A stretch of 64,000 bases of DNA from Triatoma infestans (lineage: Eukaryota; Arthropoda; Insecta; Hemiptera; Reduviidae): the NCBI GenBank assembly GCA_011037195.1, contig JAAEAF010001579.1, forward strand, positions 1 through 64,000, given 5' to 3'. Positions 22,998-34,890 of the stretch are shown here, piece after piece. Under the pieces are notes generated by a model. That model saw only the letters and a program-made list of their open reading frames with translations, was not told the DNA's origin and did not search any database. The translations under genes and the position numbers were made by a program. Position 1 is the first letter of the stretch. The number at the start of each line of letters is the position of its first letter.

Positions 22998-23033
22998 GAT
23001 ATAACCCTTCCCGGAACTGCAACGACTGCTCGC
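22998..23033 (-). CDS. 36-nt host microexon (inferred), ASSRCSSGKGYI
   Basis: Read on the minus strand, a T-rich tract ending TTTTGTTACAG precedes 36 nt that encode ASSRCSSGKGYI, followed by the donor GTAAGTATTC. It is twelve whole codons in phase 0. The segment is GC-richer than its surroundings and lies outside recognised repeats. Joined in transcript order it sits between the 102-nt exon at 31243-31344 and the 27-nt exon at 14714-14740, and the frame stays open throughout. Serine-rich basic then acidic text suggests a flexible regulatory linker, a common place for neuronal alternative microexons. The gene is unidentified. Confidence 0.62.
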
Positions 23034-23686
23034 CTGTAACAAAAAAAAAAAAAAAGTTATATTCTGAATTAAGCAAGTAACAAAAAAATATCTAATTAGA
23101 AGTAAACTGAGCTCGAAAACAGAAGATAGTAAAGATATATTCAATTAATTCAGCCATAGTTTCATAAAACTGTAGATATTCTGCACCAGATTGAGACTGA
23201 AAATGGGAACTTTGGTTATGACTGAAGGTTTAGTAGATCCTTGTTCCGCCAAGGAAGATTCTTGGTTTTCCTGGCGGAAAAGTGAGGTTATAAACATTTT
23301 AGGCAAGGAAGATTATTTGTGAGGAGACTCGAGCATTCCAGTCATTACGTCCTACAGACTGGCAGCAGTTAAAGCACTAAACGCATACCAAGCAATTCTC
23401 GAATTAGTATAGGATTGTCACGGAGTTGTTCTACGAGTCGTATCCTAAGGGTGCTTATAAAGACAAGAAAAGAGCAAAAAATGGTCTTACTAGCCTTTTG
23501 TTTATGTCAGAACTATTTTAAGAGGGGAAGCGGGTTTGACAGAGTGGGTATAAGCCTAGACTTATTGTATCTGGGAGTTACCCAGTTTGAGAAGGAGGTA
23601 TCCTAAAAAACTACTCAATTTATGTTTGGTTGGAATCAAAAAATGAAAAGAAGTATACGCTTCCGCTCGCAATCCACCAAAACCTA
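23034..23686. other. Unassigned DNA
   Basis: No gene or repeat recognised. The 63-codon frame at 23415-23606 has no family features. Confidence 0.35.
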
Positions 23687-24172
23687 TTTCTGATTTGGGT
23701 TAAGTCTGTCTGTAAAAAAAAATTCTGCATTATTTTTCTTTACTTACTCAATATTTTGAATCTTGCATTAAGGATTGCATTTGGATCTTGCATACACTAA
23801 TTACCTAATCTTTTAAATAATATCTGCAGAGAAAAGATAAGTAAAAATTTTTATCAAAACAAGGAATCTTCTCTTCATTAAGGTCTTATTTTTCGGGCAC
23901 AACCTTGGAGGTATGCCTACAATGGACATAAAATATCTAGCTACTGTGAGATTTCGATTTTACTTTCGAGAAGAGAAATCGTGAGCAGTATCTTCCTTAA
24001 TGCTTACACAATCAACAAGTATGAGCATAACAAAAACATTAAGTTGAAATCTACTCTCTACACGAATTTCATTAGCCTTACTCTGACGCTAGATGAGAAA
24101 ATCTGCATGCTACGACGAATAAAGTCCCAGATGGTTATCAAACATTGCGGACCCATCCAGATATTTAACATA
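23687..24172 (+). repeat. Left arm of long inverted repeat (family R)
   Basis: About 440 bp from CAAAACCTATTTCTGATTTG to GCATGCTACGACG are repeated in reverse orientation at 25807-26241. The arm's inner end carries family R text (CTACACGAATTTCAT, CATGCTACGACGAATAAAG, AACATTGCGGACCCA). The arms differ by scattered substitutions and small indels, for example the repeated GCATTTGGATCTT near 23835. Confidence 0.75.
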
Positions 24173-25439
24173 AACTAAATGTTAATGCATTACATATAAA
24201 TATGTAATTACATAGTAGTGATCGTAATTGAAGATGAAATATGTACGTACACCAACCATAACCACTACATTAAGATTTTAAGTGATCTTTAATATTATAT
24301 TAATAAAAATATTAAAAAGAATAGAGTAGTAAGTGTATTGAAATAATTTTATAATAATATTTTCTTGAATCATTTTACTTATTTATAAATATCAGTTACA
24401 TAGTTTGGAAACATTTCAAAACTAAATTTACATTTATTTTCAGACAATTTAGAAAATTAAGTTGTTTCCTGTTTTAACCAGTTCCAAATATTAAATGTTT
24501 CACTAGGCAATCAAGTTTAATGGTGTAGAAAATAATATTTAATGCCATAAAATTTTGATTTGAAAATATTAGGATGGAATTATTAGCACAAACAAAGTGT
24601 TATTTGCTTAATTTAACTTTTTTAATCCAAAATTTAATTTTATTAATTTGACTACAATATAGACCGGTCAGGCAAATATATTCCATCAATTCTTTCTTAC
24701 ATATACATGGAATTTCCACTTCAATGGAAAGTCTAAGGCCACCGCTTCTCTAAAGTCATAGAAAATAAAAGCACCTCGTAATATATATATATTTGTACCT
24801 ACCTTAGTTTTATTATTTTAATAAAACAGGTAACTAATTTTGTTAAAAACACAAAAGAAAAATTAGATAATTTAAAGATAAGAACCAATTTACTAAATAA
24901 ATTTTATCACAAAGCAACAGCCCCATAGCTTCATCCATCTATTAACCATAACCTATCACCGTATAACCTATCTGAATCTCTTATAGTACACTAACTTTAT
25001 ATTACCTACCTTCAGTACATGAATGTATTACCCGAATAATTTGAAGTACTGGCACTTTAGGACCCCCCCCCCCGAGACATACTTTTTTATCAAGCAAATA
25101 TATAAAAAATTCTTTTTTTTTTAAAAAAAAACTTAACTATTGTTCGTAAGGCATTACAATGTAAATTTTACATAAGGAGAATTCGCTTAATATGATTTGA
25201 CTTTACATCCAAAGGATGGTTTGCCATACATTGGACAAATTATAATTATTTTAATCTTTTCTGAAAGATTAATATAATCCGAGGAATCAGTTATGTTACT
25301 GATATCTTATATCCCATTTTGATTATTTGCAAAGAAGTTGTATACAACCAACTACTGCACCTTAATTTGCACGCTCTAATGAAATTTGAGCAAAAGTTCA
25401 ACACAAACAAACCAATCATATTCAAATTCAAAAAAATAT
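24173..25439. other. Loop of the inverted repeat; AT-rich
   Basis: No coding text was recognised between the two arms. Poly-C at 25062-25073, TA run at 24781, CATATA-type tracts. If the inverted repeat is one element, this is its unexplained core together with the family M piece at 25520-25690. Confidence 0.4.
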
Positions 25440-25519
25440 AGGTTTTTCAATTTATCAAAGTTACAATTTAAGGAATAATAATAATAATAATAAAAAAAAA
25501 AGTTGTTATGGTTGTTGGT

Positions 25520-25690
25520 TATGATTGTTATGGTTCCGCAGAGCTGGTAAGCATCAGAGATATTTTCCATGATACCCCGCTTCTTTTTGTGCTCATCGAC
25601 CGGTTTCGAGCGTTCGCCTATCATCAAGATGTTTTTTTGTCAAATAGTATGTTAACATAGACTTGCAAAGAGCAAATTTAGTTGATGCAC
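25520..25690 (+). repeat. Family M hairpin MITE, one arm
   Basis: GGTTCCGCAGAGCTGG, GCATCAGAGATATTTTCCAT, CATCGACCGGTTTCGAGCG, TTCGCCTATCATCAAGAT and ACTTGCAAAGAGCAAATT match the left arms of the hairpins at 50125 and 43505. The right arm is absent. Confidence 0.65.
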
Positions 25691-25806
25691 TGGTTTTTAA
25701 AATGTTTTTGTTAGGGCCTAACTAGGTTAAGAGAAGCCTTGATACCGGAGTCGGAAAACATATGTTTCGATTTTTAAATGGGGCATATTGAACCCTTTAA
25801 AAATGG

Positions 25807-26241
25807 AAACATCCAGTCGTAGCATGCGGGATTCTCATCTAGCGTCAGAGTAAGGCTTATCAAGTTTCCTGTAGAGAAGTAGACTTCAACTTAATGTTTC
25901 TGTAACGCACTATACTTGTTGATTGTGTATGCATTAAGGGAAGATACTGCTCACGATTTCTCTTCTCGAAAGTAAAATCGAAATCTCACATAGCTAGATA
26001 TTTTATGTCCACTGTAGGCATACCTCCAAGGTTGTGCCGCAATAATAAGGCCTTAATAAAGAGGAAATTCCTTGTTTTGGTAAAAAAAATTACTTGTCTT
26101 TTCTTTGCAGATCTTATTTAAAAGATTAGGTAATTAGTCTATGCATCCCTAATGCAAGATTCAAAATGTTGAGTAAGTAAAGAAAAATAATGCAGATTTT
26201 TTACAGACAGACTTAACCCAAATCAGAAATAGGTTTTGATG
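25807..26241 (-). repeat. Right arm of long inverted repeat (family R)
   Basis: Reverse complement of 23687-24130. It starts with the family R end (GTCGTAGCATGCGGGATTCT) and finishes at CAAATCAGAAATAGGTTTTG. The distance between the facing inner ends is about 1.7 kb. Confidence 0.75.
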
Positions 26242-27079
26242 GGTTAATCACTCATACTATCTTACTATTATATTTATTTATAACAGAGCGAAATAACACT
26301 GGTTCAGCCGTGGGAAATAGTTACTGATAAGAAATAATAAAATACTAGCTGAATGATCATAAGATAGTCTAGATAAATAAATATGTTGTTGAACAATCAA
26401 TCTATATAAGCAGGTTGTTTGATAACACAAACATATTTCGCATTTCACCTTTCATAATTCATACACACACACCATCCATGCACGCATGTATACTTAAAAT
26501 ATGAGTTATTTACATGCCTAAATATAACAAGTCTAAATGAGCCTAAGTACAGACTTTTATATCATTGAAAAATTATATAAGTATGTTATCCAACCTTAAT
26601 GTAACGTACACTTCACATTAACATATTATTTTCTCGACTTGCTTACATTATTCACATTTGTACACCTTAAGGCAGTTATGAACCTTTATTATATTATATT
26701 ATAATGCTTTAGACAGTTATGAACCGTGACTTGATAGATATTTAAGACAATATGTTCAAATCTTTTGTGTTTAATTTTTTATAACCAAGAGAACTTATAT
26801 TATTATCACAATTAATGACAAGTTAATATCAAGCGTGCATATAAATCTATGACACCCCAACTTGAAATGAGATTAAATTATACATCCTCTGTTCGAAAAT
26901 ATAATATATATTTACAAATTCACCTTTTTTTTTTCTCTCTTTATTTAGATTATGCATTCACAACTGTACAAGGATAATAAGTAAATATGTTGTAAGAATG
27001 ATTACAGGGCAAGAAAATGAAGGAAGGTATCCCTATAGCGGTGTTATGGTATAAGTTTATGTATGCAACAGAGATACTC
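26242..27079. other. AT-rich DNA, no gene recognised
   Basis: An LTR-like stretch with TATATAAGCAGG near 26403 lacks recognisable ends. Nothing else is supported. Confidence 0.35.
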
Positions 27080-27150
27080 TCCGTCGATAGCATGCCTCCT
27101 TTTGTGGTCTTCCTGATGCTTTCCAGCTCTGCGGAACCAGCCACAATAAT
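27080..27150 (-). repeat. Family M fragment
   Basis: TTTGTGGTCTTCCTGATGCT and TTCCAGCTCTGCGGAACC are the complement of the outer part of a family M arm. Confidence 0.5.
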
Positions 27151-27399
27151 TATGTATACCAGCATATTTGTTTCTGTTGTTTGGGGATTGAATGTGATAG
27201 TTTGTATGTGAGGTTGAGTAGGTCGAAGAACATCTTGTGTGGTCGAAGAAACACTAAGTTTATTGGATATTTCCAAAGTAATGGGTTGTTTAAGAGAAAA
27301 TCACCGATTTCTAAAGTACCATGGACTTTATTAGAATACCTTGACTGTGTCTCAAGGGTATATTAGTAATTTTACGTCACTATTGGAAAAAAACAGTAT

Positions 27400-28620
27400 A
27401 CAGTTAGCTACTACGCGTGTTCTATGTTAAACTGAAGGAAAATATGTCCTTGATGAGGTACTGCACGGAGTTGGTTTTAAAAATAATGGTGATATGACCT
27501 TAGAAAGAAAGACAGGCTCAGGGCGACCATTATGTGTCACGGAAAGCTGTCGAGTCAAATCCAGCCACAAGTACATGTGCACTTGCTGAAGAACTGGCAG
27601 TGTCTAAAGACACCATTATCCGCATCTCAATTCTATAGGAAAGATAAAAAAATAGTTGTAAGATTGTGCCGCATGTTGCCCGCAAGCAATATCTGTTGCA
27701 AGCAGTTATTTGGGAAGTAGCAATCCTACGGGATACCAGAGCTCAGTATTCCATGCACTTCGTCAGAACAGTACACAATACACTTAAACTACATACACTC
27801 TACACTTTACAGACAAGGACAAACAGAGAACACAACTAGGGTCTCTTCCCTAGTTAATTGGCGTAAGCCGGGGGAGAAGGAAGGGATTAGCTCAGTGGTA
27901 GCGCGCTGGGCTAGCAACGCCGAGGTCCCGGGTTCGAATCCAACATGCTGCCCTTAGATTAGGAGCTTCTAGGGCTCACTGTACGGTGATGAGCAGCACT
28001 GTCTATAGCTAGAGAACACTGCTTGGAGGCCGGCAGTGTACTGAGAAGGCTCCGCGGGCACAATAGACCTTTCAGGTCGGAGTGTCATAGGTGATCGATC
28101 AATGATTGGATTACACCAAACGGCATATCCGGGTCGTTTAAGAGGGCAATTTGACCAAAAGTCGATGTTGTTCGTTTTTTGGAAGTATGAAGAAGTAATT
28201 TATCTCGAATTCAATTCTATATGGACTTTTGAATTTCGATCTTTACTGCCAACAACTATTACAAAGTGCTCAAAAATGGACCAGCGTTATCCAGCAATGG
28301 CAAACAAGTTTTTTTTCTAGCAAGAACAAAGGTTCGGCCTCACACCTCCCGTCAGACCAAACACAAAATACAACAACTTGATGGCATTGAACTTTTTTTA
28401 CACCCAGACTTATCTCCATCCGACTACAATTTCAATGGCACTCTTTCTTCGCGGAAGAAAATTTTAATAACTATACCGAAATTGAAACTGGAGTGTAGGA
28501 GTGTTTTTTGTTTTTTTTACTTCAAATCCAAGTGACTGTATCACGCTTGGGACCCAACAGCTGGCAGAAAGATGGCTTACAAATTGTCAATCACAACGGG
28601 CTATATTTTGAACATTAATG
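27400..28620 (+). pseudogene. Mariner transposase fossil, family C, split by a SINE
   Basis: Left of the SINE, frames with many shifts resemble the N-terminal mariner region (GRPLCVTESCRV, TCALAEELAVSKDTI, 27500-27640). Right of it, the text reads SMLFVFWKYEEVIYLEF (28165-28215), LARTKVRPHTSRQTKHKIQQ (28318-28377) and IELFLHPDLSPSDYNF (28387-28434), the mariner region with the second and third catalytic residues. The S-P-S-D-Y aspartate is retained. The second catalytic aspartate is not visible in the HDNARPH-equivalent text. A related fossil lies at 38130-38700. Terminal repeats were not found. Confidence 0.65.
27879..28096 (+). repeat. SINE family S1, full-length with tRNA-like head
   Basis: The head has TTAGCTCAGTGGTAGCGCGC (A box) and GGTCCCGGGTTCGAATCC (B box) with tRNA-Ala-like layout. 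The body has CTTCTAGGGC, GAGCAGCACTGTCTATAG, GGAGGCCGGCAGTGTACTG and AGGTCGGAGTGTCATAG. The head alone could be mistaken for a tRNA gene, but the acceptor stem does not close and the body recurs at 3.4, 47.3 and 63.2 kb. It is inserted in a mariner fossil. Confidence 0.85.
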
Positions 28621-28689
28621 AAAAAGTTAATAATCAAATTAGTTCAGTTTAAGTGCAGGTGGATAAAGGCGAATATCAAGCGCTATATA

Positions 28690-29646
28690 CGAGGATCATT
28701 CAATAAGTAACGAGACAAATCGCTCTAGCTCAGAAACGGTTTTTTAATCAATACAATAGTTTCAGTGTGTCAAGTTGGCATCCTTGTACTTAGTTTCTGA
28801 TTTAGGTAGCTGTACGAAAGCATTTGGTAAGATAACCTCAAATGTATTCAGTTAACAATGGCGAGTCCGCTTGAACATTGCACCCCGGAAGAACAACGCT
28901 CAGGGATTAGATTTTTAGTTGCAGAGGGTATCAAAGCTAGTGAAATCCACGAAAGAATGTTGAAAGTATAGGGGGGAATCATTGTTTGAACCATTCGAAC
29001 GTTTACAAATGGGTAGAAAAGTTTAAAAGTGGCCATGTATACGAGTTCTCCCACTCGAAAGAAATTCATGACCCAGCGGTCTGCAGGTAAAGTCATCATG
29101 CTTACAATATTCTGGGATTCGCAGGGGCCTATTTATGGTGACGACTATCTCGAAGATCAACGAACCATCAACAGCCAGCATTACAGTGATATGCTCACCA
29201 ACAAAGTGAAAAGCCTGCTATTCGAACGAAACGTCGTGAACTCTTGACTAAAGGCGTGATTTTGCTTCATGATAATGCGCGCCCACACACACGGCACAGT
29301 TAACTTAAGAAACACTTCACAAAGTGGGGTTGGAGATCCTTGCACATCCCCCCTATAGTCCCGACCTCGCCCCATCGGACTTCCATTTGTTTGGATCTTT
29401 TAAAGAGGCTCTAAATAGGAAACATTTACAGTCCATAAAGTAAGTTAAAAATCAGATGCAAAAGTGGCTTCGAGATCAACCCAAAGAATTTTATGCCAGA
29501 GACATACATAAATTAGAAGAACGATGGGACAAGTGTATAAATGTTGTTGCGGACTATGTTGAAAAGTAGCCAAAGTTTTGTATTGATTAAATAAATCGTT
29601 TTTGAGCTATAGCGAATTGTCTCTTACTTTTACTGAATGACCCTCA
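28690..29646 (+). mobile_element. Mariner family B, internally deleted copy B1
   Basis: Ends are CGAGGATCATTCAATAAGTA and ACTGAATGACCCTCA, flanked by TA at 28688-28689 and 29647-29648. The transposase start MASPLEHCTPEEQRSGIRFL lies at 28858. Text then jumps from ...KFKSGHVYEFSHSKEIHDPA (29020-29080) to the middle of the gene, so about 340 bp are missing against copy B2. The PSDFHLFG aspartate is present near 29377. Several frameshifts. Non-functional. Confidence 0.85.
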
Positions 29647-29648
29647 TA

Positions 29649-31242
29649 TATTAAACAAACCAGCAGTTTTTGGCCTAAAGAGGATTTAAATTAAAGGGCA
29701 AAACTGTTAAAACAAAAATTGGAAATAGACTGAAAGATATTATTGTTCAATTTCTAAAATTAAATAATGATATTATTACAGAAATATGTTAAGTAAAAGT
29801 TGAATGAAATGTTAAACAGAAAGAGAGAAGTTTAAAAAAATCGAAGGGAGAATAAGGTGGGTGGGGTGAAAATAACAGTTTGCAAATTGTTGATGGAATT
29901 TAATAAATGAAAAAGGTTGAAAATGGTTGGGTACAAAATACTGCTTATAGAAACAGTAAGAGCTGTGGGGGTGCGGGGTGAGGGGGTCGGCTGGCCACAT
30001 AGTTACCACCACCCCTGGGGAAAGGCAATGGCGATAGAGTGGAGGTTAGTACGGTGGACTGGTTCTGGCCACTGTACACCCTTTTCCATAATAAATCACC
30101 AAAATTAAGCGCTGGTGAACAGCTGAAATTAATTAAGGTTGAAATTATTTTGAGGTTGTTTTAGAAGTAGTGGGTGTTTGCCATTGCTACAAGTAATATG
30201 TGTAATAGTAGTAGTAGGACATCTTAGAATTTAAATCAAGACTAAGAGTTTTGTTAATGAATTCCCTTTAATTTACACAGTTTGTTTGAACAAATCATCT
30301 AATTATATTAATTATCTTTTGTATTTCAAGGAATTAACATTAAAACTTCAATAACATCCAATTAATAATATTATTAACATCTAATAAGGGTATTCTGTAA
30401 TCTCTATATGTTTTATTTATAAAATACCTAATAAACTGAGATTATATAATTATTAAACTATTAATCTAGGAGTATGATAATATTCTCTCTCTGTCACGCC
30501 ATTATCATAGCTTGTAGTATTACTAATCACTCACAGGATATATTATTATACTTCTTGTTTAAGATTCTGATTTTTACAAGACTCCTTTGAAGAACTGGCT
30601 CCCAAGAAATGCACAGTTCCTACTGGTGGAGCTTTATGGAACAGAAGCATTCCCAAGTTATTTCTATAAGGGTCCAGTAAGTATCCGCACATTGTATCTC
30701 CCTCAATAGAGAAAAGAATCAGTTAAGGAGGTTACACGGTTAACAAGACACTGCATCCTTTATAAGAAACAATATGGATATTGTGCAGGATCCACAATGA
30801 AAAAGGCTGCAACCGTTTCACCTTCTTTGTTCAAAAACCGATTCGGTTCAATAACACTGGGGCAGCCAATCAAAGTCACATTTTGGATTTTTAATTAACC
30901 TATGTTGACATAGAATTATGAATCATATAATTTCAAATTAAATAATTTTAAAATGATTCGATAAAAAGTTGATAACGAACGTTGCGAGGTTACTGGAAAA
31001 AAAGAAGCATAAGTTCACGCTTCTAATGAGGTTAAAAATAGTAATGATCAACTTATAGCGGCGAACAACAAAAGACAAAAGTCTATTATCAAAGAGCGGG
31101 AAGAAATTACTGTTTATTTTAAATAGAGGATAACTATAGTTACTAAATGTGGATGTTATTAATTTTATTTAATAATTAAACAAAGTGTTAAATTTGAACT
31201 TTATCCTCAAACATCTTCAAATATAAATAGATTAATACTTAC
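29649..31242. other. Unassigned intron-like DNA
   Basis: GC-richer patch at 29940-30070 (GGGGTGCGGGGTGAGGGGG), with no gene seen. Positions 30590-30880 are non-repetitive within the window but show no long frame. Confidence 0.35.
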
Positions 31243-31344
31243 ATCACTAAGTCTATTGTCTTCACTTTCAGGATCTCTTTTAATAATTGGATTCCTTTTA
31301 TCTTTATCCTTACAACTATCATCACTAGTGGGTGCATCTTGACC
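31243..31344 (-). CDS. 102-nt host exon (inferred)
   Basis: On the minus strand, TTTTTTAATTTCAG precedes 102 nt encoding 34 residues that start GQDAPTSDDSCKDKDK and end PESEDNRLSD, followed by the donor GTAAGTATTA. The exon is phase 0 at both ends. The sequence is charged and low in hydrophobics, so probably a disordered linker. It is free of repeats and more GC-rich than the flanks. With the 36-nt and 27-nt exons downstream it forms one open frame of 55 codons in the order 31.3, 23.0, 14.7 kb. I do not recognise the gene. The two other frames through this exon are not both closed, so frame choice rests on the shared phase. Confidence 0.65.
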
Positions 31345-32518
31345 CTGAAATTAAAAAATAAAAATGCATTATAGTTACATTTTAAAACAAATCTCGTAAA
31401 CAGCATTGCCAACACTTAAAGTAATATTCTGTTTAAAATTACCCTATAAAATCATTTCGAGTAAATTTTTTTTATACCAACTAGTTTTTCATTTAATTAA
31501 ATTTATCGAGAATAGTGAATAAATATAAAAAAAAAAAACATAAACAAAAAATACTGGTTAAAATAAAGTGACCATCATCAGAGAAGGAAGGTGACCTGTC
31601 AATAATAGAGCACATGCTATCTGTTGTCGTTTAGTCAAACTAAGAAGGCACACTAGCCTAGTACATAACGCTACAAGCGGTAACAAAACTAACTAATCTA
31701 ATGACACTATTATGTTTATAGCATTAATTTGTACAAACATGGCAAAAAAAAAATTTTTTAAATTTTATAAACTTTAGTTTAAATATAATAATTTGATAAA
31801 ATAACAAAGTTTACAGTTTTGTGTTTTAGGTTTTTAATTTTTATTGTAATTATTATTAATTTTGTTTTCACAATTACTGTATATTAGCTTAAGCTTAAAT
31901 AACAAATTGTTGATTTAAATTAATTACAATTATCTTGAATGGTATGGTATGAAAAGTCACTGCTTAATGAAAACTGCCAAAAAAAAAAAAGCATTAATCC
32001 CACAGAAATAGAAAACTTTTTCTCGATAGCAATTCGCGTGAAAACTTATTTTACACTGATGCAGGTCTATAATATCATACTGGTTTATTCTTATAAATCC
32101 TTAAAGTGCATGAAACAGATCATTGACTAAAAAATAGAGCAGACTATCGTGAAAAATTATCTGATAAAAATTATAATAAAATATTAAATATATATAAAAT
32201 GTTAAATAATAAAAATTAAAAATGATATATTGCTCAGTGATAATTTCTTCAATCATCCCGTTTATCCGACTTTTCATCATGCTTCGCGGTTTTGAAAATA
32301 GGTTAAATAAGAATTTAATATAATTACGGTTCTGTAGGAAACTTGAGACCCGAAAACTGTATTCTGATGTTTTGAAAGTCTAAATATTTATTTACAATAT
32401 AGTTATCAATTTTTTTCATATTTGTTTTATATAAATAATAAATAAATGGTGAAGTTAATGGAAATAAAAATTGTCATATTGAAGGCAAGAGAAAGGGCGT
32501 TAAAAAAAAAAGAAGGAA
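31345..32518. other. AT-rich intron-like DNA
   Basis: No gene or repeat recognised beyond short poly-A tracts. Confidence 0.4.
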
Positions 32519-32611
32519 ATACTCCCTAGTAAGAGGAAGTATTGCGATAATGTCAAATTTTGGAAATTGAATTTTCAGCGGAAATACGTGTTTTGAAGTA
32601 CACTGAATAGA

Positions 32612-33336
32612 AAAGAAATCTGGTGTGAAACATTCACAAAACTTTCTCTTACTCCGATTCTCAAAATTATAATTGACAAATTTTATAGTTTGTGTAACTA
32701 AATTTAATGAAATTCGTCGAAAACTGAAAAAAAAAAAAACTGTTCAGTAAAAGCGCACTTCCGGTTTACTAATTTTCCCTGAAACTCGGAATTTTGGCCA
32801 TCTATTTATATCTAATTAATTTTGTTTGGATGATAGAATTGTATAATCAACTATGATAGCACTTTAGAGAAAAACATAACCCCATCCCTCCCCTAAAAGT
32901 GCCCTTAAACGAATTTTCCCAGAGAAAAGTTTTTTAAATAAAAGTTGTAGATCTTTGTATGTGTCGGTGACACACTAAGTTTGAAGACAATTGTCGGAGC
33001 CATTTTTTTTAGAAATACGCAAAAAAGTAAAAAAAAAAAACAAACAAAAAACTAGTAAAGTGGTACTTCCGGTTGAGGAATTTTGACAGATAACGTACAG
33101 TTAGATCCCATGGTGATACCTGAACGGAATATCAAGTTTCAACTTTCTACGGGTTTTTCGTTTTTGAGCTATGTCGTTCAAATAAATTGATACATACATA
33201 CACACACACAAAATACACAGACCATTTGCTAAAAACCAATTTTTTTTGGACTCAGGGGACCTCAAAACGGATATTTCCGGTGAAAACTCGATATTGAAAA
33301 TTTGACACGATTACAATACTTCCTCTTACTAGGAGT
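32612..33336 (-). repeat. Family H copy, minus strand, nested
   Basis: Starts with the complement of the 3' hairpin (GGTGTGAAACATTCACA) and ACTTTCTCTTACTCC. It carries the GGGGGAGGG-complement block at 32885, CAACCGGAAGTACC complement near 33065, a short CA run near 33197, CAGGGGACCTC and CCGGTGAAAACTCG. It ends in the 5' palindrome half CTCTTACTAGGAGT at 33336. Confidence 0.75.
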
Positions 33337-33436
33337 TTCGAGCAAATTCATAAACCGATAATGCGCGACTTTATCGAATGAATTTCTCAGTTTTAATGGT
33401 TTTCATCAAATGTCGTGTACTAAAAAAGTAAAGTAA

Positions 33437-33632
33437 AGTAATGCCTATTTTTTCAGGCGGGCTTAACGTACAACTACAAAATTAGGTGTTGTGGACGGGG
33501 ACGGAAGCACCTACTTTACTGCTAACATTTTTCATACCAATATAAAATTTAGCAGTTATACGCTGGATCGAACTGGGGTCCTCCCACTTACAAGTCCATG
33601 CTCATAACCAATACACCAACACCCGCCCGTAT
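33437..33632 (-). repeat. SINE family S3, minus strand
   Basis: On the minus strand the head reads GTGTTGGTGTATTGGTTATG (A box region) and, further in, CCCAGTTCGATCCAGC (B box). The body passes through CACCTAATTTTGTAGTTG and ends GCCTGAAAAAATAGGC. A closely similar copy is at 40494-40683. Flanks CGTGTACTA and CGTATACTA look like an imperfect target duplication. Confidence 0.78.
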
Positions 33633-33785
33633 ACGTATACTATATCTACATAATATATATAATAAATACCTATAACTTTTATTTGAAACATTTTCGCGGG
33701 AAAATTGATTTGTTTTGGTATGTTCTGAGAGATAAGTAACCTCTAAAGTACCCCACATCGGTAAAATGTGTAGGTTTACTATTTA

Positions 33786-34699
33786 CGAGGTGTGAAAATT
33801 AAGTAATGAGATGATTTTCTAGTGTTCGATCTGGCAACACTGGAGACGCGGCGAATGCGTGGTAGGGCAAGTAAACATTTGATACACGTCCAGTGCAAAT
33901 TTGAAAATGCTAGAGTTGTTGCACTGTCCGTAGTGACTTTTTTTGTGAGCAAGGTTTTTTCAGTGCGTTTTAAAAATGAGTGACATCAATTACGAGCAAC
34001 GTTGTGCTATCAGGTTTTGCTTCAGACTTGGGCACAGTGCAACGGAAACGTTTGGAAAACTGTGCCAGGCCTATGGAGACAATGTTTTGTCGAGAGCACA
34101 GGTTTTTAGGTGGTTTAAGTCGTTTGCAGAAGGATGGAATCAATTGAAGACGAGCCTCGCAGCGAAAGGCCTTCATCTTCAAGAACCGACGAAAATGTTG
34201 GCAGAATCCGCGATCTCGTGCGTTCAGATCGTCGTTTGACAGTCCGAATGATCGGCGAAGAGTTGAATTTGACTCACACAACCGTTCATCAAATTTTGAC
34301 TAATGAATTGGGGATGAGAAAAATTTGTGCAAAAATGGTTCCGAAAAATCTTTCACATTAATGAGTATTTGGCCAGTAATAACATTCCTGTGGCTCCTCA
34401 GCCTCCTTATTCACCCGACTTGAGTCCATGTGACTTTTATTTGTTCCCCAAATTGAAAAATCACCTCAAGGGACGTCATTTTGGAACACGGAGAATATTC
34501 AAACAGCCGTAACCGACCAACTGAAGTCTATTCCAGTATCCGAGTTCCAGCAGTGCTGTGACGAATGGAAGAATCGTCTTCAGCGTTGTGTGGCTTCTTC
34601 CCAAGGTAGTTACTTTGAAGGGGACAATGTTGAATTGTAATTTTATTTGAATAAAAAAAAGATAAAAAATCAGTCTCATTACTTAATTTACACACCTCG
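33786..34699 (+). mobile_element. Mariner family A, internal-deletion derivative A2
   Basis: The ends CGAGGTGTGAAAATTAAGTA and the complement ending ACACACCTCG are intact, with TA at 33784-33785 and 34700-34701. Transposase begins MSDINYEQRCAIRFCFRLGH at 33976 and is intact through the first helix-turn-helix (VFRWFKSFAEG). At 34349 the sequence jumps from AATCTTTCACA to TTAATGAGTATTT, deleting about 390 bp that include the first two catalytic aspartates. The tail with PYSPDLSPCDFYLFPKL remains. It could have moved only in trans. Confidence 0.9.
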
Positions 34700-34890
34700 T
34701 ATGTAATATTAAAATATGTTAGAAGCTTTGATAGAATTCCAAATTTGAAAAAAAAAAACGGAAGTTTACCAAAAGTGCGACTTTAAAGAGAATAGCAGTT
34801 TTAAGTTTTTAGCAGTTTTCTCAAAAACGGTTAGAACGATTTTCTTTAAATTTGATATGTTTACTGCTATCTTATTTTAAACGATTTTCC

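Noticed and set aside
27885..27945. A possible genuine tRNA-Ala gene
   Set aside because: A and B boxes are good, but the acceptor stem does not pair and the sequence continues into a body shared with three other SINE copies.
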